A stretch of 64,000 bases of DNA, taken from positions 1-64,000 of the forward strand of contig JASGFG010000004.1 of NCBI GenBank assembly GCA_047605605.1, in the 5' to 3' direction. The notes under the pieces were generated by a model. That model did no database searches and was not told the DNA's origin. It saw nothing but the letters and a program-made list of their open reading frames with translations. Source of the DNA: JAATGA01 sp047605605 (GTDB taxonomy: Bacteria > Pseudomonadota > Alphaproteobacteria > Rhodobacterales > Rhodobacteraceae). This document shows, in pieces, positions 43,320-52,317 of this stretch (positions are counted from its first letter, which is position 1; each line of letters begins with the position of its first letter). The translations under genes and the position numbers were made by a program.

Positions 43320-44306
43320 TCAGGTCCGCGCGCCGCCTTTCAGGCGATAGCGGTCCAAGGTGACGGCGACGATGATGACAAGTCCCTTGATGATGTATTG
43401 CCAGATGTCCGAGATGCCGATCAGGATCAGCCCGTTCGACAGGACGGCGATGATCAGCGCGCCGATCAGCGTGCCCCAGATCGAGCCGACACCGCCAACA
43501 AAGCTGGTGCCGCCCAGGATCACCGCCGCGATGGCGTCAAGTTCATAGGCCTGACCCAGTTGCAGCCCGTTTGCCGCGTAAAGCCGCGCCGCCGACATCG
43601 CGCCGCCAAGACCTGCCAGCAGCCCCGAGACGCCATAGACGAACAAAAGCACCATCGGCACCTTGATCCCCGTCAGCCGCGCCGCCTGCGGATTGCCGCC
43701 CGTGGCATAGATCCATGTGCCCAGAACAGTGCGGCGCAGGATGAACCACGACCCGAGGATGACGGCGAGTGCGATCAGCGCCAGCCACGGAATGCCGAAC
43801 AGCGTGCCATTGCCGATCACGTCAAAGGGCAGTTCCGGGTTGAACACGGTCGTATCCGCCCCCAACAGCCGGGCTATGCCCCGCACGGCCGTCAGTGACC
43901 CCAGCGTCACGATGAAGGGCGGCAGTTTCAGCAATGCGACCAGAACGCCGTTGGCCAGACCGCAGGCCAGACCGGCCAGCATTGCCGCCGGAACGCCCAG
44001 CCAGCCGATGCCGGGGAACAGCGACACGATCACCGCCACCATGGCGCTGACGGCCAGCACGGAGCCGACCGACAGGTCGATGCCGCCGGTCAGGATCACA
44101 AAGGTCATCCCCGCTGCCAGCACGATGTTGATCGACGCCTGCTGCATCACGATCGACAGGTTGTTCACACTGATGAACTTGCCGCTCATCAGCTGGAAGC
44201 CGATGGCCAGCAGGATCAGGACCGGCAGCATACCCAGAACCTGCAGCATGCCTCGCAGGCCCTGGTTGGCGGCCTGCGGCGTGGCCTTTGCGGTCTGGGT
44301 GTTCAT
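43320..44306 (-). CDS. CUT2-type sugar ABC permease (pentulose module)
   Basis: About 328 residues, RbsC-like: MTFVILTGGIDLSVGSVLAVSAM, ACGLANGVLVALLKLPPFIVTLG, YATGGNPQAARLTG, AAVILGGTSFVGGVGSIWGTLIGAL. Overlaps the ATPase gene by four bases. Gap of about 100 bp to the binding-protein gene with no strong hairpin. Confidence 0.92.
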   Translation of the reverse strand: MNTQTAKATPQAANQGLRGMLQVLGMLPVLILLAIGFQLMSGKFISVNNLSIVMQQASINIVLAAGMTFVILTGGIDLSVGSVLAVSAMVAVIVSLFPGIGWLGVPAAMLAGLACGLANGVLVALLKLPPFIVTLGSLTAVRGIARLLGADTTVFNPELPFDVIGNGTLFGIPWLALIALAVILGSWFILRRTVLGTWIYATGGNPQAARLTGIKVPMVLLFVYGVSGLLAGLGGAMSAARLYAANGLQLGQAYELDAIAAVILGGTSFVGGVGSIWGTLIGALIIAVLSNGLILIGISDIWQYIIKGLVIIVAVTLDRYRLKGGART

Positions 44307-45820
44307 GCGCGCTCCTCCTCAGCGGCGGCGGCCCCGGTGCCCAGGGCCATGATGTCTTCCTGCGAGATCGGGGCGCCGTCCTTCGGGCGCACCTCGCCCG
44401 CGATCCGCCCTGCCCGCATCACCAACACCCGGTCGGCCACGCCGACGATTTCGGCCAGCTCGGACGAGATCATGATGACGCCGATCCTCTGTTGCACCAG
44501 CGTGTCGATCAGCTTGTAGATTTCGGATTTCGCGCCCACGTCCACGCCGCGGGTCGGTTCATCCAGAATGATGACCTTCGGCCCGGTTTCCAGCAGGCGA
44601 GCCAGCAGGACCTTTTGCTGATTGCCGCCCGACAGGGCACCGACATTGATGCGCGCCGATTGCGTCTTGATGCCAAGGCTGCGGATCGCCCCCGCCACCC
44701 GGTCGGCCGCGCGGGCGCGGTTCAGCACCCCGCCCCGTCCGGCATCGCGGGCGATCACCCCCAGATTGACGTTGTCTGAAATCGTCATGTCCAGAAACAG
44801 GCCCAGCGCGCCGCGATCCTCGGTCAGGTAGGCAAGGCCTGCGGCCAATGCGTCGCTTGGCGACGACGGATCGAAGGGCAAGCCGTCCAGTTCCATTTCC
44901 CCGCCGGTCCTGCGGTCCGCGCCAAAGATCAGTCGGGCAAGCTCTGTCCGTCCCGACCCGACCAGCCCCGCAATCCCCAGCACCTCTCCGGGGTAAAGGG
45001 TCAGGTCGCAACCCTGCACCATGCGCCCGTCCGACATGCCGCGCACGGTAAGTATCGGCGATTCTCCGGTCGGCGCCGCGACATGATCCTTGCGGTAAAA
45101 GCTGGACAGATCGCGCCCCACCATCATCGACACCAAACGTGCCGCATTCAGATCGGCCCGCTCCAGCGTTCCGACATAGGCGCCATCGCGCAGGACGCTG
45201 ACCCGATCGGCCAGTTCATAGACCTCTTCCATCCTGTGGCTAATGTAGATGATCGCGATCCCCTGAGATTTCAGGGTGCGGATTACGGCGAACAAGCGTT
45301 CGGTTTCGCGCTGAGACAGCGATGTCGTGGGTTCGTCCATCACGATCAGCCGCGCGTCGATCGACAGCGCCCGCGCAATTTCCACCATCTGCCGTTCGCC
45401 CAGCGACAGCCGGCCGACCTGCGTCATCGGCGAGAACGATACACCCAACCTGTCCAGCACCGGCTGCGCCCGCGCGGCCAGGGCCGACCGGCGCACGGTG
45501 GAAAAGGTCCGCCCCTCGCGGCCCAGAAACATGTTCTCGGCCACCGTCAGGTTCGGCGCAAGCGACAGTTCCTGATAGATCACCGCCAGCCCGTCGCCGC
45601 GCCCCTGTCGGGGTTGGCCCATGAACCGGATCTCGCCGCCCGGATCGGCAACATAGGCGCCCGAAAGGATCTTCATCAGCGTCGATTTGCCTGCGCCGTT
45701 TTCTCCCATCAGCGCGTGCAATTCGCCCGGGCGGACATCCAGGCTGACATCGCGCAGCGCGCGGTTCGCGCCGAAGGTCTTGGAGATGCCTTGCATCTCG
45801 AGGATGAGCGCCTCGCTCAT
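44303..45820 (-). CDS. CUT2-type two-domain sugar ABC ATPase (RbsA/AraG-like)
   Basis: About 505 residues with two nucleotide-binding domains. First: GENGAGKSTLMKILSG, LSLGERQMVEIARAL, LIVMDEPTTSLS. Second: degenerate Walker A GLVGSGRTELARLIFG, signature LSGGNQQKVLLARLL, IILDEPTRGVDVGAK. This is the usual double design, unlike the two single-domain ATPases elsewhere in the window. Sits between the DeoR regulator and the permease with four-base overlaps on both sides. Confidence 0.93.
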   Translation of the reverse strand: MSEALILEMQGISKTFGANRALRDVSLDVRPGELHALMGENGAGKSTLMKILSGAYVADPGGEIRFMGQPRQGRGDGLAVIYQELSLAPNLTVAENMFLGREGRTFSTVRRSALAARAQPVLDRLGVSFSPMTQVGRLSLGERQMVEIARALSIDARLIVMDEPTTSLSQRETERLFAVIRTLKSQGIAIIYISHRMEEVYELADRVSVLRDGAYVGTLERADLNAARLVSMMVGRDLSSFYRKDHVAAPTGESPILTVRGMSDGRMVQGCDLTLYPGEVLGIAGLVGSGRTELARLIFGADRRTGGEMELDGLPFDPSSPSDALAAGLAYLTEDRGALGLFLDMTISDNVNLGVIARDAGRGGVLNRARAADRVAGAIRSLGIKTQSARINVGALSGGNQQKVLLARLLETGPKVIILDEPTRGVDVGAKSEIYKLIDTLVQQRIGVIMISSELAEIVGVADRVLVMRAGRIAGEVRPKDGAPISQEDIMALGTGAAAAEEERA

Positions 45821-46593
45821 GCCTCCCCTCCGCGCGGAGCAATGATGTATTCGACCCCGTGGTCCTCAAGCATCCGGGCATGTTCGCCGCTCAACCCGTC
45901 ATCGGTGACCAGCCTGCCGATCCGGCTCAACGGCAGGGTCACGGTTGGCGGGCGGGCGCTGAACTTGCGGCTGTCGACCAGCACGATCACCTCGTTGGCG
46001 CGCTGGCTCATCTCGGCGGTAAAGCGCACCAGAAGGGGGTGCTGCTCCAGCAGTCCGTCCGCCCCGATGCCCAGTGCCCCGACAAAGAACTGAGAGGCGT
46101 AGAATCCGTAGTCGGCCCCAGTTGCATCATAAAGGATACCTGGCTCGCGGTGCAGATCGCCACCGCCGACCGTCAACTGGCACGAGCCGTTTTCGCCCAG
46201 ATAGGCGGCCAAGGGCAGGGAATTGGTGAAAACCCGCACATTGCGATGTGCCAATTCGCAGCCGAACTGATAGCAGGTCGACCCCCCATGCACGATGATC
46301 AGGCTGCCATCGCGCACCAGTTGTGCGGCCGCGCGGGCAATGTCGCGCTTTTGTGGGACGGCGATATCGCGATTTTCCATGAAGGGAAGGGCTGCGATCT
46401 TGCGCCCGCCTCCCTCCAGTGCGGCAACGCCGCCATAGACTTTGCGAACCCGTCCGGCTTCGTGCAGCTTTTCGATGTCACGCCGCACGGTCGCGCCCGA
46501 GACGCCGATGGTTTCCTGCAGATCGCGCACGGATGCAAAGGGTTGCTCACTCAGCAATCCAAGTATCCGCATATGCCGGTCGTTGTCGTTCAT
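45817..46593 (-). CDS. DeoR-family transcriptional regulator
   Basis: About 258 residues. N-terminal HTH at about 5-58 (FASVRDLQETIGVSGATVRRDIEKLHEAGRV) with the DeoR hallmark R+VYGG, then a DeoRC sugar-phosphate-sensing domain (IIVHGGSTCYQFG, VFTNSLPLAAYL, GADGLLEQHPLLVRFTAEMSQRA). First gene of the pentulose operon. Likely represses it until a sugar phosphate binds. Start at MNDNDRH behind GGGGGAGG. Confidence 0.9.
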   Translation of the reverse strand: MNDNDRHMRILGLLSEQPFASVRDLQETIGVSGATVRRDIEKLHEAGRVRKVYGGVAALEGGGRKIAALPFMENRDIAVPQKRDIARAAAQLVRDGSLIIVHGGSTCYQFGCELAHRNVRVFTNSLPLAAYLGENGSCQLTVGGGDLHREPGILYDATGADYGFYASQFFVGALGIGADGLLEQHPLLVRFTAEMSQRANEVIVLVDSRKFSARPPTVTLPLSRIGRLVTDDGLSGEHARMLEDHGVEYIIAPRGGEA

Positions 46594-46903
46594 CCTTTTC
46601 GTGCCTCCCCCTGCAAGATGAGTAACTATAATCAAAGTTGATCTGTCAACGATTAATCTTGATCACCAATGATCAGACTTGCGCTGCATGTGCAGTATCC
46701 TTCTGCGCCTGCAAAGCGGGTGGTCAGACGCAATCCATTCGGCCTGAGGTCAAGAAAACCATTTGTAATTAGGCTAATTCGTATGTTTTCGCGGTGTGAC
46801 GGACTGTGATCGCCGTGGCGAAATGGCGTCCTGCCGCCTCCCTGCCCGCCGCGAACCGCAGGCGGGGCGCGCATCAGCACGTCTTAGCGAGACCCGAATA
46901 AAT
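46594..46903. promoter_or_regulatory. Intergenic region between deoR-type gene and polyol operon, with candidate operators
   Basis: TTGATC occurs at 46638-46643 and 46659-46664, a direct repeat spaced by 21 bp (two helical turns), with TGATCA palindromes beside it; a plausible DeoR autoregulatory site. Further on, AATTAG-G-CTAATT at 46767-46779 is a perfect 13-bp palindrome of unknown use. The rest (46790-46900) shows no gene. Confidence 0.4.
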
Positions 46904-46929
46904 CATTTGTATGATTATATATACATATG
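46904..46929. promoter_or_regulatory. Candidate SorC operator copy 1
   Basis: CATTTGTAT (46904-46912), 8-base spacer, ATACATATG (46921-46929). The same architecture with one base changed lies at 58675-58700 in front of the SorC regulator and importer. It is 36 bp upstream of the first gene of the epimerase-kinase-GatZ-SDR operon. Confidence 0.75.
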
Positions 46930-46964
46930 TATCTTCCACAGGAATCGAACCGGGGGAGGCGGCG

Positions 46965-47849
46965 GTGCGGAGACTGGGTATCCATTCCTTTGTCTGGACG
47001 GACGGACAAACCCAGCAGGGACTGGAGGCCGCGCTGGAGAAAAGTGCCGGGCATGGCTATCGCGCCATCGAGTTCGCCTATCTGCGCCCGCAGCTTTTCG
47101 ACCTCGACCGCCTGGCGCAACGCGCGCAGGCGCTGGACATCGCCATCGGCGTGACCATGGGCCTGCCCGGCGACTGCGACGTATCCTCGACCGATCCCGA
47201 TTGCGTGGCGCGGGGGCGGCAAATGCTGGCCGATGCGGTGACGGCGGTGCGCGACATCGGCGGCGACAAGCTGGGCGGCATCCTTTATTCGGCCCATACC
47301 AAATACAACCGCCAGCCGACGGCTGAGGGGTGGAAGAACAGCGTCGATGCGCTGGCCGCGACCGGCGATCTGGCGCGGCAGGCGGGCATCGACGTGGTGC
47401 TGGAAATCGTCAACAGGTTCGAGACCAACCTGCTGAACACCACGGCGCAGGGGCTGAAATACCTGGATGATGCCGACAACGCCGCGCTGTCGCTGCATCT
47501 GGACACGTTCCACATGAATATCGAGGAGGCCAATCCCGCCGCCGCCATCCGTCTGGCAGGCGACCGGCTGGGCTATTTCCACGTCGGCGAAAGCAACCGC
47601 GGCTATCTGGGCGATGGAACCATCGACTTCGATCCGATCTTCGATGCGCTGGAAGAGATCGGCTATGCACGCGACATCGTGTTCGAAAGCTTTTCCGCCG
47701 CCATCGTCGACGAAGGGCTGTCGCTGGCCTGCGCGATCTGGCGCGACACCTGGAGGGACAATGACTCGCTGGCCGCCCATGCCCGCCAGTTCATCGAGCT
47801 GAAGCGGGCCGAGGCCGCCCGCCGCCGCACCACCAACGGCCGGGCCTGA
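46965..47849 (+). CDS. TIM-barrel sugar epimerase (D-tagatose/D-psicose 3-epimerase type)
   Basis: About 294 residues. Metal-binding pattern of ketose 3-epimerases: VVLEIVNRFETNLLNT (Glu), LHLDTFHMNIEEA (Asp), YFHVGESNRGYLGDGTIDF (His), IVFESFS (Glu). Interconverts ketohexoses or ketopentoses at C3. GTG start at 46965 chosen because GGGGGAGG lies just upstream; earlier ATGs would overlap the operator. First gene of the plus-strand polyol operon. Confidence 0.85.
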   Translation: MRRLGIHSFVWTDGQTQQGLEAALEKSAGHGYRAIEFAYLRPQLFDLDRLAQRAQALDIAIGVTMGLPGDCDVSSTDPDCVARGRQMLADAVTAVRDIGGDKLGGILYSAHTKYNRQPTAEGWKNSVDALAATGDLARQAGIDVVLEIVNRFETNLLNTTAQGLKYLDDADNAALSLHLDTFHMNIEEANPAAAIRLAGDRLGYFHVGESNRGYLGDGTIDFDPIFDALEEIGYARDIVFESFSAAIVDEGLSLACAIWRDTWRDNDSLAAHARQFIELKRAEAARRRTTNGRA

Positions 47850-47850
47850 C

Positions 47851-48822
47851 ATGCTGGCCCCCGACGCGCTTGGCCCGACCGTCTGCCTGGGCGAGATCCT
47901 GGTCGAGATCATGGCAACCACCTTGGGCGAGGGGTTCCTGGCACCCCAGCCCCTGACCGGCCCCTATCCCAGCGGTGCGCCCGCGATCTTTGCCAGCCAG
48001 TGCGGACGGCTGGGCGGGCAGGTGGCGATGGTCGGCGCTGTGGGCGACGACGACTTCGGGCGGCTGAACCTGGCGCGGCTGGCGGTGGACGGGGTCGATG
48101 TTTCGGCCGTGGCGATCGACCGCGACTGGCCGACCGGCAGCGCCTTTGTGCGCTACCGCGCCGATGGCAACCGCGATTTCGTGTTCAACATCGCCCGGTC
48201 CGCCGCCGCCCGGCTGGAGTGGACGAATGAGGTCGCCGCCCTGATCGCGCGGGCGGGACATCTGCATGTGATGGGATCGGCGCTGACCATGGAACCGGCG
48301 CGGGCGATGATCCTGCGCGCGGCGGCGGCGATCAAGGCGCGGGGCGGATCGCTGTCGCTGGACCCCAACCTGCGCAAGGAACTGGACGGGGGTGCCGCGA
48401 TCGCGGCGGCCTTTGACCGGGTGGCGGGCATGGCCGATCTTATCCTGCCCTCGGGCGAGGAACTGTTCCATGCCGCCGGCGTGGCATCGGGCAGCGAGCA
48501 AGAGGCCATATCCGCGCTGTTCACCCGCGGCGCGGCCGAGGTCGTGGTAAAGCGCGGCCGGAGCGGCGCCACCGCCTTTTTGCCCGACGGGGTTCACCAT
48601 GCCGCCGCCTTTGACGTGGCCGAGGTCGATGCGACCGGCGCGGGCGATTGCTTTGGCGCGGCCTATGTCACCTGCCGCCGTCTGGGAATGCCGGTGACAC
48701 GCGCGCTGGACTATGCCTGCGCGGCCGGGGCGCGAAACGTCACGGTGCAGGGCCCGATGGAGGGCGCGGGCGGCTTTGCCGACCTGGACAGGTTCATCGC
48801 CAGCACGGAAAGACACCCATGA
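47851..48822 (+). CDS. PfkB-family kinase, probable tagatose kinase
   Basis: About 323 residues. YPSGAPAIFASQCGRLGGQ in the substrate region and DATGAGDCFGAAYV as the PfkB anion-hole signature. PF00294 kinases next to GatZ-type proteins in Agrobacterium tumefaciens phosphorylate D-tagatose to D-tagatose 6-P. The same neighbour is present here with a four-base overlap, so I infer that function; a fructose or psicose kinase is possible. Confidence 0.82.
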   Translation: MLAPDALGPTVCLGEILVEIMATTLGEGFLAPQPLTGPYPSGAPAIFASQCGRLGGQVAMVGAVGDDDFGRLNLARLAVDGVDVSAVAIDRDWPTGSAFVRYRADGNRDFVFNIARSAAARLEWTNEVAALIARAGHLHVMGSALTMEPARAMILRAAAAIKARGGSLSLDPNLRKELDGGAAIAAAFDRVAGMADLILPSGEELFHAAGVASGSEQEAISALFTRGAAEVVVKRGRSGATAFLPDGVHHAAAFDVAEVDATGAGDCFGAAYVTCRRLGMPVTRALDYACAAGARNVTVQGPMEGAGGFADLDRFIASTERHP

Positions 48823-50084
48823 CCCCGCTGCAACAGGCCATTTCCCGACCGGGACGGGGCATCACCTCGGTCTGTTCGGCGCATCCGCTGGTGCTGCGGG
48901 CCGCGCTGCGGCAGGCGGCGGCCACGGGCGAGCCGGTCCTGATCGAGGCGACCTGCAACCAGGTCAACCATCAGGGCGGCTATACCGGGATGCGGCCCGC
49001 CGACTTTGCCGCGCTGGTTCGCCGGCTGGCCGTCGAAGAACGATGCCCCGACCGCCTGCTGATCCTGGGCGGCGACCATCTTGGCCCGAACCCTTGGCGG
49101 TCGCTGCCCGCCGATCAGGCGCTCGCCGAGGCCGAGGCCTGCGTCGCGGCCTTCGTCGAGGCGGGCTTTGCCAAGATCCACCTCGACGCCTCGATGGGCT
49201 GCAAGGGCGAACGCGCCGCGCTGGACGATGCCACGACCGCCACGCGCGCCGTGCGGCTGGTGCGCCGGGCCGAGGCAGCGGGGACCGCCCCGCTTTATAT
49301 CATCGGGACCGAGGTGCCGCCCCCCGGCGGCGCCGATCACGCGCTGGACGGCATCGCCCCCACCCTGCCCGATGCCGCGCGCCTGACGGTCGCCGTCCAT
49401 GCCCGCACCTTTGCCGAGGCGAGGCTGGATGACGCCTGGGCGCGGGTGATCGGCCTTGTGGTGCAACCGGGCGTCGAATTCGGAAACCGCAATGTCATCG
49501 CCTATGACCGCCCCGCCGCCGCCGCGCTGGCCGCGCTGTTGCCCGATCTGGGCGGGCTGGTGTTCGAGGCGCATTCGACCGACTACCAGCCCGAGACGGC
49601 CCTGCGCGCCCTGGTTCTGGACGGCTTCCGCATCCTGAAGGTCGGCCCCGAACTGACCTTTGCCCTGCGCGAGGTGCTGTTCGCGCTGGACCTGATCGCC
49701 TCGGATCTGGTGCCGGGCTATGGCGACCGGCCGCTGGCCCGCGTGATGGACCGCGCCATGCTGGACGATCCCGGGCATTGGCAGGGGCACTATGCACCCT
49801 CGGGGGAAGATGCCCGGCTGATGCGGCAATATTCGCTGTCGGATCGCATCCGCTATTACTGGCCCACGCCGGCGGCGATGGCGGCGGTGGAGGCGCTGCG
49901 CGCGGCGCTGACCGGCCGCAGCATCCCGGCGCCGCTTTTCTGGCAGCACATGCCCGCCGCCGCGGGCTTCGCGGATCGCCCGGCCGATCCCGACACGATC
50001 ATCATCGACCGTATCGGCGCGGTCCTTGACCGCTATCGCGCCGCCTGTCTGGGCGGCAATGGAGGAACGCAGAATGACGCTTGA
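48819..50084 (+). CDS. GatZ/KbaZ-family protein, probable tagatose-6-phosphate 4-epimerase
   Basis: About 421 residues, PF08013: GITSVCSAHPLVLRAAL, EATCNQVNHQGGYTGM, LGGDHLGPNPW, KIHLDASMGCKGE, YIIGTEVPPPGGA, FEAHSTDYQP. Originally named non-catalytic subunit of tagatose-bisphosphate aldolase. No GatY/KbaY aldolase is nearby, and in A. tumefaciens a PF08013 member epimerises D-tagatose 6-P to D-fructose 6-P, so that activity is the better guess. Overlaps the kinase by four bases. Confidence 0.85.
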   Translation: MTPLQQAISRPGRGITSVCSAHPLVLRAALRQAAATGEPVLIEATCNQVNHQGGYTGMRPADFAALVRRLAVEERCPDRLLILGGDHLGPNPWRSLPADQALAEAEACVAAFVEAGFAKIHLDASMGCKGERAALDDATTATRAVRLVRRAEAAGTAPLYIIGTEVPPPGGADHALDGIAPTLPDAARLTVAVHARTFAEARLDDAWARVIGLVVQPGVEFGNRNVIAYDRPAAAALAALLPDLGGLVFEAHSTDYQPETALRALVLDGFRILKVGPELTFALREVLFALDLIASDLVPGYGDRPLARVMDRAMLDDPGHWQGHYAPSGEDARLMRQYSLSDRIRYYWPTPAAMAAVEALRAALTGRSIPAPLFWQHMPAAAGFADRPADPDTIIIDRIGAVLDRYRAACLGGNGGTQNDA

Positions 50085-50838
50085 GAAATTCCGGCTGGAC
50101 GGCAAGGTCGCGCTGATCACCGGGGGCAACCGGGGGATCGGGCTGGCCATTGCCGAGCTGTTCGTCGAGGCGGGCGCGCAGTGCCTGCTGACCAGCCGCA
50201 GCGAGACCGATGGCCTGCGCCGCCTGCTGGCAGAGAACCCGGACAGGACCGCCTGGCACCGCGCCGACGTGACCGACGAGGCCGCGCCCGATGCGATGGT
50301 CAAGGCCGCCCTGGACCGTTTCGGGCGGCTGGATGTGCTGGTGAACAACGCGGGCATCGCGGACAATGGCGATTTCCACGATTTCGACGATGCGCGGCTG
50401 AAGGCGATCATCGACACCAACCTGACCGCACCTTTCCGCATTGCCCGTGCGGCCATCCGGCCGATGCTGGCGCAAGGATCGGGGTCCATCGTCAACATCG
50501 GCTCGATCTCGGGCTATGTCGCCAACACGCCGCAGTTGCAGGTGGCCTATAACGCCAGCAAGGCGGCGGTGCATCAGATGAGCACGGTCATGGCCTTTGA
50601 ATATGCCGGGCGCGGCATCCGGGTGAATGCGCTGGCGCCGGGCTATGTCATCTCGGACATGACCGCCGGGGGGATCGCCAAGCCCGACTGGAACCGCATC
50701 TGGACCGAGAACACGCCGATGGGCCGCTTTGCCCGCCCCGAGGAAATGGCGACCTGCGCGCTGTTTCTGGCATCGGATGCGGCCAGCTATGTGACGGGCG
50801 CGGTGCTGGTGGCCGACGGCGGCTATCTTACGCGTTGA
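50074..50838 (+). CDS. Short-chain dehydrogenase, galactitol-dehydrogenase-like
   Basis: About 254 residues. ITGGNRGIGLA cofactor loop, LVNNAGIAD, catalytic YNASKAAV, and VNALAPGYVISDMTAG. The C-terminus (TPMGRFARPEEMA, SYVTGAVLVADGGY) resembles the 254-residue galactitol dehydrogenase of Rhodobacter sphaeroides. Probable polyol 2-dehydrogenase producing a ketose for the kinase upstream. Starts 11 bp inside the gatZ-like gene. Confidence 0.8.
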   Translation: MTLEKFRLDGKVALITGGNRGIGLAIAELFVEAGAQCLLTSRSETDGLRRLLAENPDRTAWHRADVTDEAAPDAMVKAALDRFGRLDVLVNNAGIADNGDFHDFDDARLKAIIDTNLTAPFRIARAAIRPMLAQGSGSIVNIGSISGYVANTPQLQVAYNASKAAVHQMSTVMAFEYAGRGIRVNALAPGYVISDMTAGGIAKPDWNRIWTENTPMGRFARPEEMATCALFLASDAASYVTGAVLVADGGYLTR

Positions 50839-50850
50839 AGGAGGAAGATC

Positions 50851-51579
50851 ATGGCAGAGAAACTTGACGGCAAGGTCGCGCTGATCACCGGCGCGGCATC
50901 CGGCATCGGGCTGGCGACGGTGCGGGCGCTGCTGGCGCAGGGCGTGCGGGTGGTGCTGGCCGACCGCGACAAGGCCGCGCTGGACCGGCTGGCGGCGGAA
51001 CTGGGGGCCGGGGCGATCCCCTTGGTTACCGATCTGCTGGATGCCGAAAGCTGCGCCGCGATGGTGCCGCAGGCGCTGGAAAAGGCCGGGCGCATCGACA
51101 TTCTGCATTGTAACGCGGGCACCTATATCGGCGGCGACCTGACCGAGACCGACCCCGCCGCCATCGACCGGATGCTGAACCTGAATGTCAATGCGGTGAT
51201 GAAGAACGTCCATGCCGTGATCCCGCACATGGTGGAACGCGGCAGCGGCGACATCATCGTCACCTGTTCGGTCGCGGGCCATTTCCCCGTCCCGTGGGAG
51301 CCGGTCTATTCCGGCTCCAAATGGGCGATCACCTGTTTCGTCCAGACCATGCGGCGGCAGTTGAACAAAAAGGGCATCCGCGTGGGCCAGGTATCCCCCG
51401 GCCCGGTGATTTCCGCCCTGCTGGCCGACTGGCCCGAGGAGAACCTGCGCAAGGCAAAGGAATCCGGCAGCCTGATCGAACCGGAAGAGGTGGCGGATGC
51501 CATCCTCTACATGCTGACGCGGTCGCGCAATGTCACCATCCGCGACATGATCGTCCTTCCCACCAACTTCGACATCTGA
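50851..51579 (+). CDS. Short-chain dehydrogenase, ribitol 2-dehydrogenase-like
   Basis: About 242 residues. LITGAASGIGLATVRALL, then ILHCNAGTYIGG, NLNVNAVMKNVHAVIPHM, WEPVYSGSKWAITCFV and VSPGPVISALLADWPEENL. These segments line up with Klebsiella ribitol dehydrogenase (RbtD), including the unusual CNAG/HANAG and the DWP segment. Would make D-ribulose from ribitol, or act on a similar polyol. Third oxidoreductase-type activity of the module. Confidence 0.8.
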   Translation: MAEKLDGKVALITGAASGIGLATVRALLAQGVRVVLADRDKAALDRLAAELGAGAIPLVTDLLDAESCAAMVPQALEKAGRIDILHCNAGTYIGGDLTETDPAAIDRMLNLNVNAVMKNVHAVIPHMVERGSGDIIVTCSVAGHFPVPWEPVYSGSKWAITCFVQTMRRQLNKKGIRVGQVSPGPVISALLADWPEENLRKAKESGSLIEPEEVADAILYMLTRSRNVTIRDMIVLPTNFDI

Positions 51580-51585
51580 TCCGCC

Positions 51586-52317
51586 ATGGATGATTTCAAA
51601 GAATTGACGGTCCTTGTGACCGGGGCGGCAGGCGGCATCGGCCGAGCCATGGCCGAAGGGTTCGCCGCGGCAGGCGCGCGGCTGGCATTGGTGGATGTGA
51701 ACGACGCCGCCCCGCTGGCGGCAGAACTGGGAACCGATCACCGGGCATGGCGGCTGGATCTGGGCGATCCCGCCGCTATCGCCCGCGTGGTGCCGGAAAT
51801 CGGCAAGGCGATGGGGATCGACATCCTGATCAACAATGCGGGCCTTGGCATCATCTTTCCGGGCGAAGAGATGCGGCTGGCCGACTGGGATGCGACCATG
51901 GCCATCAACCTGCGCGCGCCATGGCTGATGGCGGCGGCGGCCTTGCCCTGGCTGAAACGGTCGGGACGGGGGCGGGTGGTCAACATCTCGTCCCAGGCGG
52001 GGGTGATCGCGATCAATGAACACGCAGCCTATGGGGCCAGCAAGGCGGGTCTGAACCTGCTGACCAAGGTGCTGGCGGTGGAATGGGCCCGGTTCGGGAT
52101 CACGGTGAACGCCATTGCGCCCACTGTCGTGGAAACGCCGATGGCGCTGGTCGGCTGGGCTGGGGAAAAGGGCGAACAGGCGCGGCGCGACATTCCCGTG
52201 GGCCGGTTCGCCAAGCCTGCCGAAATCGCGGCGGCGGCGCGCTATCTGGCATCAAGCGATGCGGGGATCGTCACGGGCGAGGTGCTGATGGCCGACGGCG
52301 GTTATTCCGTGCGCTGA
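51586..52317 (+). CDS. Short-chain dehydrogenase of sugar/polyol type
   Basis: About 243 residues. VTGAAGGIGRAMAEGFA, ILINNAGLGI, catalytic Tyr/Lys in YGASKAGLNLLTKVLAVEW, VNAIAPTVVETPM, and LMADGGYSVR at the end. Classical SDR. Similar proteins are annotated as D-threitol, L-iditol or gluconate-type dehydrogenases; I cannot choose. Ends the plus-strand operon and overlaps the 3' end of the convergent HAD gene by 16 bp. Confidence 0.8.
   Translation: MDDFKELTVLVTGAAGGIGRAMAEGFAAAGARLALVDVNDAAPLAAELGTDHRAWRLDLGDPAAIARVVPEIGKAMGIDILINNAGLGIIFPGEEMRLADWDATMAINLRAPWLMAAAALPWLKRSGRGRVVNISSQAGVIAINEHAAYGASKAGLNLLTKVLAVEWARFGITVNAIAPTVVETPMALVGWAGEKGEQARRDIPVGRFAKPAEIAAAARYLASSDAGIVTGEVLMADGGYSVR

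Noticed and set aside
48819..50084. GatZ-type protein as a tagatose-bisphosphate aldolase subunit.
   Set aside because: No GatY/KbaY aldolase gene is nearby, and PF08013 proteins are known to act as ketose-6-phosphate 4-epimerases.
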